A DNA stretch of 14,282 nt from positions 1 through 14,282 of the forward strand of contig CAYVUV010000359.1 of NCBI GenBank assembly GCA_964455095.1. The letters run 5' to 3'. The notes beneath the pieces are model-generated. The model made no database searches, was not told where the DNA came from, and saw only the letters and a list, made by a program, of their open reading frames with translations. Below, one piece after another: positions 1 to 7,975 of the stretch (positions within the stretch are counted from its first letter, which is position 1; every line of letters begins with the position of its first letter). Both the position numbers and the translations under genes were made by a program. The DNA comes from CAYVUV01 sp964455095 (GTDB taxonomy: Bacteria; Desulfobacterota; Binatia; HRBIN30; CADEER01).

Positions 1-43
1 CCGAGTCGCATCAGCAGTGCGGGCGTGAAAAAAGGATGGCGAT

Positions 44-68
44 TAAACAAAAGACGCGGCTATGCCGC
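44..68 (-). terminator. Candidate rho-independent terminator downstream of the antiporter
   Basis: Read on the minus strand, a 5-bp stem (GCGGC, loop ATA, GCCGC) is followed by the T-rich tail GTCTTTTGTTTA. It lies about 118 bases past the antiporter stop codon and is oriented to end that transcript. The stem is short and the T run is interrupted, so this is only a candidate. Confidence 0.4.
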
Positions 69-113
69 CAACGGAGCCGTGTGCTCAGTTGCAACCAGCC
101 TTCCAATGGGTAA

Positions 114-170
114 CCCCTCCTTGGAAAGGAGGGGGACCGGAAGGAGGGGGACCGGAAGGACGGGCACCTG
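114..170. repeat. Palindrome plus three tandem 15-bp units
   Basis: Positions 114-134 form a palindrome with 9-bp arms (CCCCTCCTT / AAGGAGGGG) around GGA. Its right arm runs into a tandem repeat of the 15-mer AAGGAGGGGGACCGG: two exact copies at 126-140 and 141-155, and a diverged third at 156-170 with three mismatches. The stretch is the intergenic region just downstream of the antiporter gene (stop at 186). It resembles in style the C-run/TT/AA/G-run palindromes at 6298-6388, so it may belong to the same class of dispersed intergenic element. No coding potential is visible in 1-185. Confidence 0.75.
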
Positions 171-185
171 AAGACGGCAGAGACC

Positions 186-1889
186 TTACGCCAGCACCTC
201 GTCGCGGTCGGCGAGGTCGGCGATCGCGCGCGCGCGCAGGTTGTCGAGCTCGCCGCGCTCGAGTGCTTCGAGCACCGCGGTGAAAGCGCGCGCCGTCTCG
301 ACGCGCGGCAGGATGACGTAGTCGGCCCCGGCCTCGTACATCTGCCGCGCGCGGGCGATGGTCTCGGCCGAGACGATGACCCGGGCCTGCGGGTTCAGGC
401 GGCGGATCTGGCGCAGCAGCGCCGCGTTATCGGTGCCGCGCAGAAAATCGTCCGACACCGTCGAGACGACGACCTGCGCTTCCTCGACGCCGACGTGGGC
501 CAGGGTGTCGAGGTGGCTGATGTCGCCGTACAGAATCGGCACGTTGAGCGCGCGCAGCTTGCCGTACACCTCGGGGCTGAAATCGATGATGGCGAAGGGA
601 CGTCCCGTGCCGGCGTAGTTGGTGTCGTGGAGCAGCGAGCTGGCGACGCGGTGGAAGCCGAGCAGAATGACCTCGGCGTGCACGGCATCCGCGTCCGGCT
701 CCCCTTCGCCGCCGGCGCGCGGGCGCAGCCCCAGGCGCTCGAGCAGGCGCGTGCCGCGGTGGGCGAGGTCGTGATTGGCCATGACCATGTAGGTCGACAG
801 GGTCGAGGTGATGACCAGGGTCAGGGCCGTGATCGACGTGATCTCGCGGTCGATGTGCCCGAGAGCGAGGCCGATGCTGGCGATCACCAGCGCGAACTCT
901 CCCGCCTGCGCCAGCGCCAGCGAGGACAGAATGCCGATGCGCGGGCCGTAGCCGAAGGCGTAGAGCACCGGCCCGACGGTGAGGAAGCGGCTGACGACGA
1001 CCACGCCCGACAGCACCAGCGCGGTGCGCAGCACGGCCGGCGCGCCGAGCTCGAGCTGCATGCCGAGGCCGACGAAGAAGAGCGTGACGAAGAAGTCGCG
1101 CAAGCTGCGGATCTTGGCCACGACGTCGAGCGTGTACGGCAACGCCGACAGGGTGACGCCGGCGATCAGGGCGCCCATCGCGATCGAGAACTGCGCCAGG
1201 ATCGCCAGGTAGCCGATCAGCAGGCACCACGAGATGGCGGAGATGAGCACGATCTCGGGGCTCTTTGCCGCCCACTGAAAGAGCGGCGGCAACACGTACC
1301 GCGCGACGGCCAGCGCGCCGGCCACCAGGCCGAGGCCGGAGATGACGGATATGCCGATCGGCACCAGTGAGGGCGACTGCAGGTTGGGCTGCAGCGCCAG
1401 GACAACGATCGCCAACGCGTCCTGGACCAACAGCATCCCGAGCGTCAGGCGGCCGTCGACCGTATCGAGCTCGCTCTTGTCGCTGAGCAGCTTGACCACG
1501 ATCATCGTGCTCGAGAAGGCCGTCGCGACGCCGAGGTAGAGCGCCGGCAAGCCGCGGAATCCGATCAGCCACATGGCCCCGATGGTGATCAACGCACAGA
1601 GCGCGACTTGCGCCACGCCGGCGATCACCACCACGCGCCCCGAGTGCACCAGCTTCTTCAGATCGATTTCGAGCCCGACAATGAACATCAGGAAGGCCAG
1701 GCCGAGCTCGGAGAGGTCGGCGATGCCCTTTTCGTCGTGGACCAGCCCGAACCCGGACGGTCCGATCAGCAGCCCGGCGCCGATGTAGGCCAGCAACACG
1801 GGCTGGCGCAAAAGGCGCGCGACGTAGGCCAGTACGGTCGCCGCAATGATCGCCAGACCGATGTCCAGCAGGAGGGTCTCACCGTGCAT
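186..1889 (-). CDS. CPA2-family cation:proton antiporter with C-terminal RCK/TrkA-N domain (KefB/YbaL/KEA-like)
   Basis: The 567-residue product is an inner-membrane monovalent cation/H+ antiporter, probably for K+ or Na+ in exchange for protons. Residues about 5-375 are a chain of hydrophobic segments typical of the Na_H_Exchanger domain. They include the GLEID motif near residue 72 and the family's QDA motif near 156, whose Asp is expected to lie in the ion path. Residues about 400-535 are a Rossmann-like RCK_N domain with a relaxed nucleotide loop (LLGFHRVASS) and the segments STVSDD, RGTDNA and GADYVILPRVETA, which recur in KEA-type relatives. The RCK domain suggests gating by a nucleotide or redox ligand; none can be named here. 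The ATG at 1889 places the first membrane helix right at the N-terminus, though its ribosome site is weak. It is the last gene of a same-strand group. Family is confident; ion specificity is not visible. Confidence 0.93.
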   Translation of the reverse strand: MHGETLLLDIGLAIIAATVLAYVARLLRQPVLLAYIGAGLLIGPSGFGLVHDEKGIADLSELGLAFLMFIVGLEIDLKKLVHSGRVVVIAGVAQVALCALITIGAMWLIGFRGLPALYLGVATAFSSTMIVVKLLSDKSELDTVDGRLTLGMLLVQDALAIVVLALQPNLQSPSLVPIGISVISGLGLVAGALAVARYVLPPLFQWAAKSPEIVLISAISWCLLIGYLAILAQFSIAMGALIAGVTLSALPYTLDVVAKIRSLRDFFVTLFFVGLGMQLELGAPAVLRTALVLSGVVVVSRFLTVGPVLYAFGYGPRIGILSSLALAQAGEFALVIASIGLALGHIDREITSITALTLVITSTLSTYMVMANHDLAHRGTRLLERLGLRPRAGGEGEPDADAVHAEVILLGFHRVASSLLHDTNYAGTGRPFAIIDFSPEVYGKLRALNVPILYGDISHLDTLAHVGVEEAQVVVSTVSDDFLRGTDNAALLRQIRRLNPQARVIVSAETIARARQMYEAGADYVILPRVETARAFTAVLEALERGELDNLRARAIADLADRDEVLA

Positions 1890-2001
1890 GGCGTCTCGCG
1901 AACGTCACGGTGCCGCGGGCGCACCGAGCGACACTCATGCCGGAACGGGCGCGCAGCGTCAAATCACGCCGCGCGACCGGCGCGTCACCACGGCGTCGAA
2001 A

Positions 2002-3225
2002 TCAGGGCGTGACGCCGATCGTCGTCGACCAGTTGAAGCGCACCGCGAGCGGCTCGTGGTCGCTCAGCGGATCGCCGTTGCCATCGACGAACGTCTCCGC
2101 CTCGAAGTGCCATGTCGCCGGCGCGATGGTGATGTCAGCGCTGCTGCGGAACAGGAACTTGTCGATGCGCCCCGGCTCCGGACAGCTCAGGGTGGCGCAG
2201 ACGTCGTTCAGCCCGGTCTCGCTGAGCAGGCGCTGGAACTGGCTGGAATCCGGCTCGCTGTCGGTGTGCAGGTTGAAATCGCCACCGACGATGACGGCGC
2301 GGCCGACCGAGTATGTATTGATGTAGGTGCCGAGCTGCGTCACCGCGGCGTCGCGCAGCGCGTCGTCCTCCGGATCGCCGCCCGCCTCCATGTGCAGGTC
2401 GTAGACGTCGACGTCGACGCCCGGCGTCAAGGTCGTACGCGAGAAGCTGAAGCCCTTCAGCGACAAGCAATCGGCGGCGCTTTCGTGGCAGTTGGTCCAG
2501 CGCTGCCGGTCCGTGTCCTCGAAGCGAAAGATGGCGAACTGGTTCAGGCCATCGGCCACCAGCGCGCTCGGCCGTTCCGGATCGGTCCCGAAGGGGTTGA
2601 TGCCGGAGACCGACTTGTACGGATGCAGCGACGCGGCTTCGAGAATCTCGTGATAGACGCGCAGCGGCGCCAGCGGATTGGGATCCGGCGTCTTCCAGGT
2701 CTCCTGCATCACCACCAGGTCGTAGGCGTTCAGCAGCGGGCCGATGATGGGCGTGTTCACCGCGGGGTGCGATCCCGAAAGGCCCTCGGGCAGGCCGGCG
2801 ACGTTGTAGGTCAGCGCGAGAAAGGAACCCGACAGCACGCTCGGCAGAATCGTCTTCGCCGAGCGGGAGCAGAACAGCGACGCCTTCTCGAGCTCCAGCC
2901 GCGAGGTGCCGAAGGCATTGGTGACCTCGACCTGCACCGGCGCCGGCAGGCCGGCCGACTTGAGCTTGTAGCAGGCCAGGTGGTCGACCGCGTTTTCGAT
3001 GGCGGCGCCGTCGACCTTGGTCGGGTTGCAGATCACGAACGGTTTCTTCGCCTCCGCGTTCAACTCCGTACCGAACTGATCGATGAGCGACGGAATGACC
3101 GTCTGGTCGAACTTCGGATCCTTGAGATCCTTCGCCTTGTAACAGCTGTAGTTATCGAGTCCGGCCGCCGGCAAGGCCAGAACGCCAAGCGCCAGCGCCG
3201 CAATCCACACCGATCTCATTCGCAT
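2002..3225 (-). CDS. Secreted endonuclease/exonuclease/phosphatase-fold hydrolase with N-terminal Cys-rich 'CYK' module
   Basis: From the ATG at 3225 the product is 407 residues, beginning with a signal peptide (MRMRSVWIAALALGVLALPA). An in-frame ATG lies 24 bases upstream and another 6 bases downstream. Residues about 25-125 form a module with cysteines at 28, 66, 85 and 119 in a two-fold pattern (CYKAK...C, CYKLK...C); I take this as a DUF7450-like extracytoplasmic domain, from memory. Residues about 135-400 are an EEP-superfamily catalytic domain. The expected metal and catalytic residues are present: TYN (Asn141), QET (Glu175), DLH (His278), GGDFN (Asp316/Asn318) and SDHEP (Asp389/His390). 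The family includes nucleases, sphingomyelinases and phosphoinositide phosphatases; the LTYNVAGLPEG stretch recalls secreted phosphodiesterase members, but the substrate cannot be read from sequence. The export signal and paired cysteines indicate an extracytoplasmic enzyme. Confidence 0.88.
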   Translation of the reverse strand: MRMRSVWIAALALGVLALPAAGLDNYSCYKAKDLKDPKFDQTVIPSLIDQFGTELNAEAKKPFVICNPTKVDGAAIENAVDHLACYKLKSAGLPAPVQVEVTNAFGTSRLELEKASLFCSRSAKTILPSVLSGSFLALTYNVAGLPEGLSGSHPAVNTPIIGPLLNAYDLVVMQETWKTPDPNPLAPLRVYHEILEAASLHPYKSVSGINPFGTDPERPSALVADGLNQFAIFRFEDTDRQRWTNCHESAADCLSLKGFSFSRTTLTPGVDVDVYDLHMEAGGDPEDDALRDAAVTQLGTYINTYSVGRAVIVGGDFNLHTDSEPDSSQFQRLLSETGLNDVCATLSCPEPGRIDKFLFRSSADITIAPATWHFEAETFVDGNGDPLSDHEPLAVRFNWSTTIGVTP

Positions 3226-3303
3226 CTGGAAGCACCCTCGCCCCTCCATTTATGGCCCACCGTACCCCGTGTCGCAATCGCTACTCGCGCGAAACCGGCG
3301 ACA

Positions 3304-3954
3304 TCATCGCCGATAGTGAGCGATTTGCTCCGGCACGCCAATCTCGGGCGCCAGCTGCGGGTCGGGCACCGGCGGCTGCGCGTCCAGACGCAGCGGCACG
3401 ACCCCGGCCCAGCAGCCGAGCCCGAGATCCTCGGCGTCGTCGAGTGGCGGACCGGTGCGAATCTTCGCCGACGCCTCGGCCAACGGCAGGCGCAATACCG
3501 AGGTGGCGCGCAGCTCCTGCTCGTTGGGCTGCCGCGCTTCCTGCCAGCGGCCGGCCAAGACGTGCTCGACGATGGCTTGCAAGGCCGCCAGCCGCTCGGC
3601 CGGCTCGCGCACCTCGACGGCACGGCCGAGCACCACCACCGAGCGGTAGTTCATCGAGTGGTGAAAGGCCGAGCGCGCCAGCACCAGGCCGTCGAGCAGC
3701 GTCACCGTGACGCAGACGGGGATGTCGGTGGCGAGCGCGCGCAGCATACGGCTCGCCGCCGAGCCGTGCAGGTACAGCTGCTCGCCGACGCGCGCGTAGA
3801 TGGTCGGGATGACGTACGGTTGCGCATCGACCGCGAAGCCGACGTGACACACCAGGCCCTCGTCGAGGATGGCGTGAATGGTCTCGCGGTCGTACGCCGC
3901 CCGATTGGGCAAGCGGCGAACTCGGGTGCGGTCGCTGGGCGGTGTGGGTTGCAT
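3304..3954 (-). CDS. Pyridoxamine 5'-phosphate oxidase-fold flavoprotein (NimA-like)
   Basis: The product is 216 residues with a split-barrel flavin-binding fold of the Pyridox_ox_2/NimA type. Recognisable pieces are the N-terminal DRETIHAILDEG helix, the strand CHVGFAVDAQPYVIPTIYA, LYLHGSAASRML near residue 70, and HHSMNYRSVVVLGRAVEV near residue 100; this matches family members that bind FMN. Relatives include nitroimidazole reductases and many uncharacterised reductases, so the substrate is unknown. The reading frame extends upstream to 4089, but the ATG at 3954 is chosen because a strong ribosome site (GGGAGGTGG) ends two bases before it and because the fold begins there. It is divergent from the DUF3604 gene, with about 115 bases between starts, and lies 78 bases upstream of the EEP gene on the same strand. 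Confidence 0.9.
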   Translation of the reverse strand: MQPTPPSDRTRVRRLPNRAAYDRETIHAILDEGLVCHVGFAVDAQPYVIPTIYARVGEQLYLHGSAASRMLRALATDIPVCVTVTLLDGLVLARSAFHHSMNYRSVVVLGRAVEVREPAERLAALQAIVEHVLAGRWQEARQPNEQELRATSVLRLPLAEASAKIRTGPPLDDAEDLGLGCWAGVVPLRLDAQPPVPDPQLAPEIGVPEQIAHYRR

Positions 3955-4069
3955 GGCCACCTCCCTACGACGCCGGCGCGCTTGGCGAAAGCTCTGCGTC
4001 GCGACGATCGAGGAACGACCGACGCGCAAGCGGTTGACAAGCGAAGGCGAACGCCATTCTCTGCCGGGC

Positions 4070-6322
4070 GTGGAGCGCCGTTGGGTCATGCTGTCACTGC
4101 TCGTCGCGCTCGTCTCCGGGTGCGGAAAGAGCGATCAGCCGCCGGGACGAATCGAAGGCGCTCGGCGACCACCCGACGCCGTGGCGCGCGGCGCGGCGGC
4201 TGACGCGGCAGCGCGGCGCGCCCTCGAACGCGACGTCCCGCCACCTGATGGCGAGGCGAAGCAGATCCTCTTCGGCGACCTGCACGTCCACACCACCTAT
4301 TCGTTCGACGCCTTCCTCTACGCCCTGCCCCTGTTCAGCGGCGAGGGCGCCCATCCACCGGCCGATGCGTGCGACTTCGCGCGCTACTGCGCGGCGGTGG
4401 ATTTCTTCGCCATCACCGACCATGCCGAGAGCATGACGCCCGAGCGCTGGCAGCAGACCAAGGAGAGTCTGCGCGACTGCGACGCGCGCGCCGGCGATCC
4501 GGCCAACCCCGACCTGGTCGCCTTTGCCGGCTGGGAGTGGACACAGGTCGGCGCCACGCCGGCGACGCACTACGGCCACAAGAACGTCATCTTCCCCACC
4601 CTGGCCGACGACGCGCTGCCAGCGCGCCCGATCACCGCCCTCGACGACGCCGTGTTTCGCCAGCAACCGAGCCCATGGGCGCGGCGCGGCCTGGGCGTCG
4701 CGACGGCGCTGACGCCCGGTGGGTACGGCGATCTGCTCTGGCTCTTCGGGCGCCTGGCCGATCTCGCCAACTGCCCGGCCGGCATCGACGCGCGCCAGCT
4801 GCCGCTCGACTGCCGCGAGAACGCGCCGACGCCGGCGCTGCTGTTCGAAAAGCTGGCGCAGTGGGGCTTCGACGCGCTGGTGATCCCGCACGGGCTCGCC
4901 TGGGGTCTGCACGCGCCGCTCGGCGCGCGGCTCGACAACCAGCTCGACCGCGCCCAGCACGACCCCGCGCGCCAGATCCTGCTCGAGGTGTTCTCCGGCC
5001 ACGGCAACAGCGAGCAGTACCGACCGTGGCAAAACACCGCGCGCGACGCGAAGGGCGAGCTCACCTGCCCTGCTCCGACGCGCGACTTCCTGCCCTGCTG
5101 TTGGCGCGCCGGCGAGATCATGCGCGCGCGCTGCGGCAACCTGCCGCCCGACGAATGCGAGGCTCGTGTCGCAGAAGCCAAGCGCCTGGCGATCGCCGCC
5201 AACACCGCCCCGCACCTCGTCTTCCCCGACACGCAGCCGGAAGACTGGCTCGACTGCGATCAGTGCCGCGACTGCTTCAAGCCCGCCTTCGCGCTGCGCC
5301 CCGGCGAGTCGGCGCAGTACAGCCTGGCCGCCTCCAACCCCGCCCAGCCCGACGCCGACGGGCGGCCGCTGCGCTTTCGCTGGGGCTTCATCGCCTCCAG
5401 CGACGATCACCAGGCGCGGCCCGGCACCGGATACAAGCAAGTGGCGCGGCACATGATGACCGACGCGCGTGGCTTGCGCAGCGGGTGGGTCGAGCGCCTC
5501 GCCGGCGCAGCGGCCCTGCGCGGCGTCGACCCGGAGCGCCCGCAGAGCGTCGCGCGCGAGGAGCGCAGCATCGGCGCGCTCTTCGACGTCGAGCGCAGCG
5601 CCAGCTTCATGTATCCCGGCGGGCTGGTGGCGCTGCACGCGGCCGGACGCGACCGCGCCGCGATCTGGGCGGCGCTGCACCGGCGCGAGGTCTACGGCAC
5701 CAGCGGCCCGCGCATCCTGTTGTGGTTCGATCTGGAGAACGGCCCCGGCGGTCGCGCCCCGATGGGCAGCGCGGTCGTCATGCGGGAGGCGCCGCGCTTC
5801 ACCGTGCGCGCCATCGGCTCGTTCGTCCAGCAACCGGGCTGCCCGGCCGAGAGCCTGCAGGGTCTGTCGCACGAGCGGCTCGACCATCTCTGCCGCGGTG
5901 AATGCTACCACCCCTCCGATCGACGCCACCCGATCGCCGCGATCGAAGTGGTGCGGGTCCGCCCCCAGCGCGAGGCCGGCGAGGACATCGGCCAGCTGAT
6001 CGACGACCCCTGGCTGCGCCACGACTGCGCCCCCGATCCCGCCGGCTGCGTGTTCTCCTTCGAGGATCCCGAGTACGAGCTCTCCGAGCGCGACGCGGTC
6101 TACTACGTGCGCGCCCTGCAGGAAGTCACGCCGGCCATCAATGCCGCCAACTACCGCACCACGTTCGACGCCGCCGGCAACGCCGTGCGCGTCGACCCGT
6201 GTCACGGCGGCGACCGCACCCCGGCCGACGACGACTGCCTCGCCCCGGCTCAAGAGCGCGCCTGGTCGTCGCCGATCTTCGTCGACCGTCTCCGGCCTCC
6301 CCCTTTGGCAAAGGGGGATTGA
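4070..6322 (+). CDS. DUF3604-family predicted lipoprotein metallohydrolase
   Basis: Using the GTG at 4070, the product is 750 residues and begins with a lipoprotein signal (MERRWVMLSLLVALVSGC, lipid-modified Cys18). An in-frame ATG at 4088 is the alternative, but it would lack the positively charged start. The rest matches the DUF3604 family, which resembles PHP/amidohydrolase metal sites: GDLHVHTTYS (His72, His74), AITDHAE (Asp117, His118), AGWEWTQ, IPHGLAWG (His274), SGHGNSEQYRP (His311), a Cys cluster in the DCDQCRDCFKPAF segment, and SSDDHQARPGTG (Asp445-His447). The true function of the family is not established. The core ends at WSSPIFVD; the last residues (LRPPPLAKGD) and the stop are encoded inside a palindromic repeat, so the native C-terminus was probably replaced. 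The next gene is another predicted lipoprotein hydrolase on the same strand. Confidence 0.88.
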   Translation: MERRWVMLSLLVALVSGCGKSDQPPGRIEGARRPPDAVARGAAADAAARRALERDVPPPDGEAKQILFGDLHVHTTYSFDAFLYALPLFSGEGAHPPADACDFARYCAAVDFFAITDHAESMTPERWQQTKESLRDCDARAGDPANPDLVAFAGWEWTQVGATPATHYGHKNVIFPTLADDALPARPITALDDAVFRQQPSPWARRGLGVATALTPGGYGDLLWLFGRLADLANCPAGIDARQLPLDCRENAPTPALLFEKLAQWGFDALVIPHGLAWGLHAPLGARLDNQLDRAQHDPARQILLEVFSGHGNSEQYRPWQNTARDAKGELTCPAPTRDFLPCCWRAGEIMRARCGNLPPDECEARVAEAKRLAIAANTAPHLVFPDTQPEDWLDCDQCRDCFKPAFALRPGESAQYSLAASNPAQPDADGRPLRFRWGFIASSDDHQARPGTGYKQVARHMMTDARGLRSGWVERLAGAAALRGVDPERPQSVAREERSIGALFDVERSASFMYPGGLVALHAAGRDRAAIWAALHRREVYGTSGPRILLWFDLENGPGGRAPMGSAVVMREAPRFTVRAIGSFVQQPGCPAESLQGLSHERLDHLCRGECYHPSDRRHPIAAIEVVRVRPQREAGEDIGQLIDDPWLRHDCAPDPAGCVFSFEDPEYELSERDAVYYVRALQEVTPAINAANYRTTFDAAGNAVRVDPCHGGDRTPADDDCLAPAQERAWSSPIFVDRLRPPPLAKGD

Positions 6323-6389
6323 GGGGGATTTGTTGAGAACGATCCGAGTTCAAGAAATCCCCCCTGGCCCCCCTTTGCCAAAGGGGGGA
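6298..6389. repeat. Compound inverted repeat (two small palindromes in mirror orientation)
   Basis: The left half begins with the palindrome TCCCCCTTT-GGC-AAAGGGGGA (6298-6318) and continues to GGGGGATTTGTTGAGAA (to 6339). The right half is its near mirror: TTCAAGAAATCCCCCC starting at 6349, then CCCCCCTTT-GCC-AAAGGGGGG (6368-6388). The arms are about 41 bases and separated by 9 bases. Each arm can fold alone, or the whole can fold as one long stem. The DUF3604 stop codon (6320-6322) lies within the left arm. This looks like a non-autonomous palindromic intergenic element (REP/MITE-like). No clear target-site duplication was seen. It may also terminate or attenuate transcription into the amidohydrolase gene. 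Confidence 0.85.
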
Positions 6390-6429
6390 AGCCCTTGCCA
6401 AGACGTGTCCGGGGAAGGTAGCAGGGGCG

Positions 6430-7842
6430 ATGCGTAAACCTGAGTTCGCGCGCCTGATTGCCTGCTTCGCGATCGCGGCGCTCCTCGCTAGTTGCGGTGG
6501 CCACACGTTCGTGACGCGGGCCAAGGACGCGCCCACGTCTTGCGTGATCCGCAACGTGCGCGTCTTCGACGCACCGCGCGCCGCGCTGCTCGACGGGCTG
6601 CGCGACATCGTCGTGCGCGACGGGCGCATCGAGTCGGTGGCGGCGCCGGGCGTTGCCGCTTCCGGGCTGCTCGAGATCGACGGCAAAGGCGGCACGCTGC
6701 TGCCGGGCCTGGTCGACATGCACACCCATACCGGTGGCAGCGCCAGCCCGCCATGGCACACGGAGCTGCCAGCGCAGGAAGAGAACCTCGGGGCGTTTCT
6801 CTACGCCGGCGTCACTACGGTGCTCGATGCAGGGGCGCTGACGCCGGCGATCTTCGAGCTGCGCAGCCGCTTGCGCGCGGGCAAGGTATTGAGTCCGCGC
6901 CTGTATGCGGCCGGACCGATGTTCACCGCTCCGAACGGCCATCCGGTCGGGCTGATGCGCCAGAACCTGCCCTCGTGGATCGCCTGGTACGTGCTGCCGC
7001 GCATCGCGCGCGAGGTCGCGACGCCCGACGCCGCGCGTCAGGCCGTCACCGAGCTCCTCTTCGAAGACCCCGACGTGATCAAGATCGCGGCCGACGATCT
7101 CATCCCCGGCGAACCGCGCATCGCCACCGAGGTCATCGCCGCCATCGTCGCGCGCGCGCACGAAGGCCATGTCCGAGTCGTCGCGCACATCGGCCAATCG
7201 CGCGACGTCATCGACAGCGTCGGGGCGGGCGTCGACGCGCTCATGCACGACGTCTACACCGAGGTGATCAGCGACGAGGCCGTGGCGAAGCTCGCCGCGG
7301 CGCGAGTGCCAGTGGTCGCCACCGTTGGCATCTGGGACGCGGTGGAGGAGCTCGGCACACTGCGCGCCGATCAGCGGGTGCCGCTGACGCAGGACATCGC
7401 CAAGCCCGCCGTTCTCGCCGCGCTGGCGGCGTTCCCGAGCGATAAGGAGCGCGAGCAATTCAGCGCCATGAGCAAACCGCTGCACGACGGGCACGCCGCG
7501 CGCCGCACCAACGTCGCCAAGCTGCGCGCCGCCGGCGTGACGATCCTGGTCGGCAGCGATGCGGTCAACGCCGGGCAGTTTCCCGGCGTCAGCCTGCACG
7601 AAGAGATGGCCAAGCTGGTCGAAGCCGGCATGCCGCCGGGCGAGGTGCTGCGCGCCGCGACGTACGACAACGCGCGCTTTCTCGCCGGCGAAAAGGCCGA
7701 GTTCGGCGAAGTAGCGCCCGGGCAACAAGCCGACCTCCTGCTGGTCGAAGGCGACCCGACTGCCGACATCGCCGCGACGCAACGCATCGCCCGCGTCTGG
7801 CGCGACGGCGCCGAGCTGCAACGCCACGCGCGCGGGCACTGA
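6430..7842 (+). CDS. Predicted lipoprotein metal-dependent amidohydrolase (imidazolonepropionase-like)
   Basis: The 470-residue product has a lipoprotein signal (IACFAIAALLASC, lipid-modified Cys22), then an amidohydrolase-superfamily beta-barrel and TIM-like barrel. The metal ligands expected for a binuclear centre are visible: His98 and His100 in GLVDMHTHTGG, a Lys218 in DVIKIAADD as the candidate carboxylated lysine, His253 in VVAHIGQS, His273 in LMHDVYT, and Asp377 in LVGSDAVN. The C-terminal ADLLLVEGDPTADI segment is typical of imidazolonepropionase/prolidase-like members. It probably hydrolyses an amide or cyclic amide bond outside the cytoplasm; the substrate is unknown. It lies 107 bases after DUF3604 on the same strand with the compound inverted repeat between them. 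The ATG at 6430 follows an AG-rich stretch that could serve as ribosome site. Confidence 0.92.
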   Translation: MRKPEFARLIACFAIAALLASCGGHTFVTRAKDAPTSCVIRNVRVFDAPRAALLDGLRDIVVRDGRIESVAAPGVAASGLLEIDGKGGTLLPGLVDMHTHTGGSASPPWHTELPAQEENLGAFLYAGVTTVLDAGALTPAIFELRSRLRAGKVLSPRLYAAGPMFTAPNGHPVGLMRQNLPSWIAWYVLPRIAREVATPDAARQAVTELLFEDPDVIKIAADDLIPGEPRIATEVIAAIVARAHEGHVRVVAHIGQSRDVIDSVGAGVDALMHDVYTEVISDEAVAKLAAARVPVVATVGIWDAVEELGTLRADQRVPLTQDIAKPAVLAALAAFPSDKEREQFSAMSKPLHDGHAARRTNVAKLRAAGVTILVGSDAVNAGQFPGVSLHEEMAKLVEAGMPPGEVLRAATYDNARFLAGEKAEFGEVAPGQQADLLLVEGDPTADIAATQRIARVWRDGAELQRHARGH

Positions 7843-7880
7843 TCGGCCTTCAGTCGGGGGGACTGTCGATTTTCTCCGAA

Positions 7881-7951
7881 CGGGAGGGCGAGGCTCCTGC
7901 CGAGCCATGCCTCAAGGTGGCAGAAGGCTCCGCAGGAGCGTCGCCCTCCCG
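7881..7951. terminator. Large inverted repeat between convergent genes, likely bidirectional terminator or dispersed repeat
   Basis: Arms 7881-7906 and 7926-7951 are 26 bases each and pair at 24 positions, around a 19-base loop. The left arm starts CGGGAGGGCGAGGCTCCTG. It sits 38 bases past the amidohydrolase stop and 24 bases past the stop of the convergent SGNH-TPR gene, the right place for a two-way terminator. There is no T tract. The arm sequence looks like a dispersed repeat family rather than a simple terminator. Confidence 0.7.
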
Positions 7952-7975
7952 AAGCTACGCAGGCTCAAATTCTCG

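Noticed and set aside
495..1370. Long open frames antisense to the antiporter (also 1846-4203 plus, 4094-6253 minus, 6250-7908 minus, 7907-9535 plus)
   Set aside because: They are shadows of high-GC coding sequence: Arg/Gly/Ala-rich or His/Asp/Arg-rich composition, no domains, and each lies opposite a gene with clear motifs.
4034..4062. TTGACA as a promoter for the DUF3604 gene
   Set aside because: The region 15-17 bases downstream (CATTCTC) is a poor -10 box and would leave almost no leader before the GTG at 4070; too weak to annotate.
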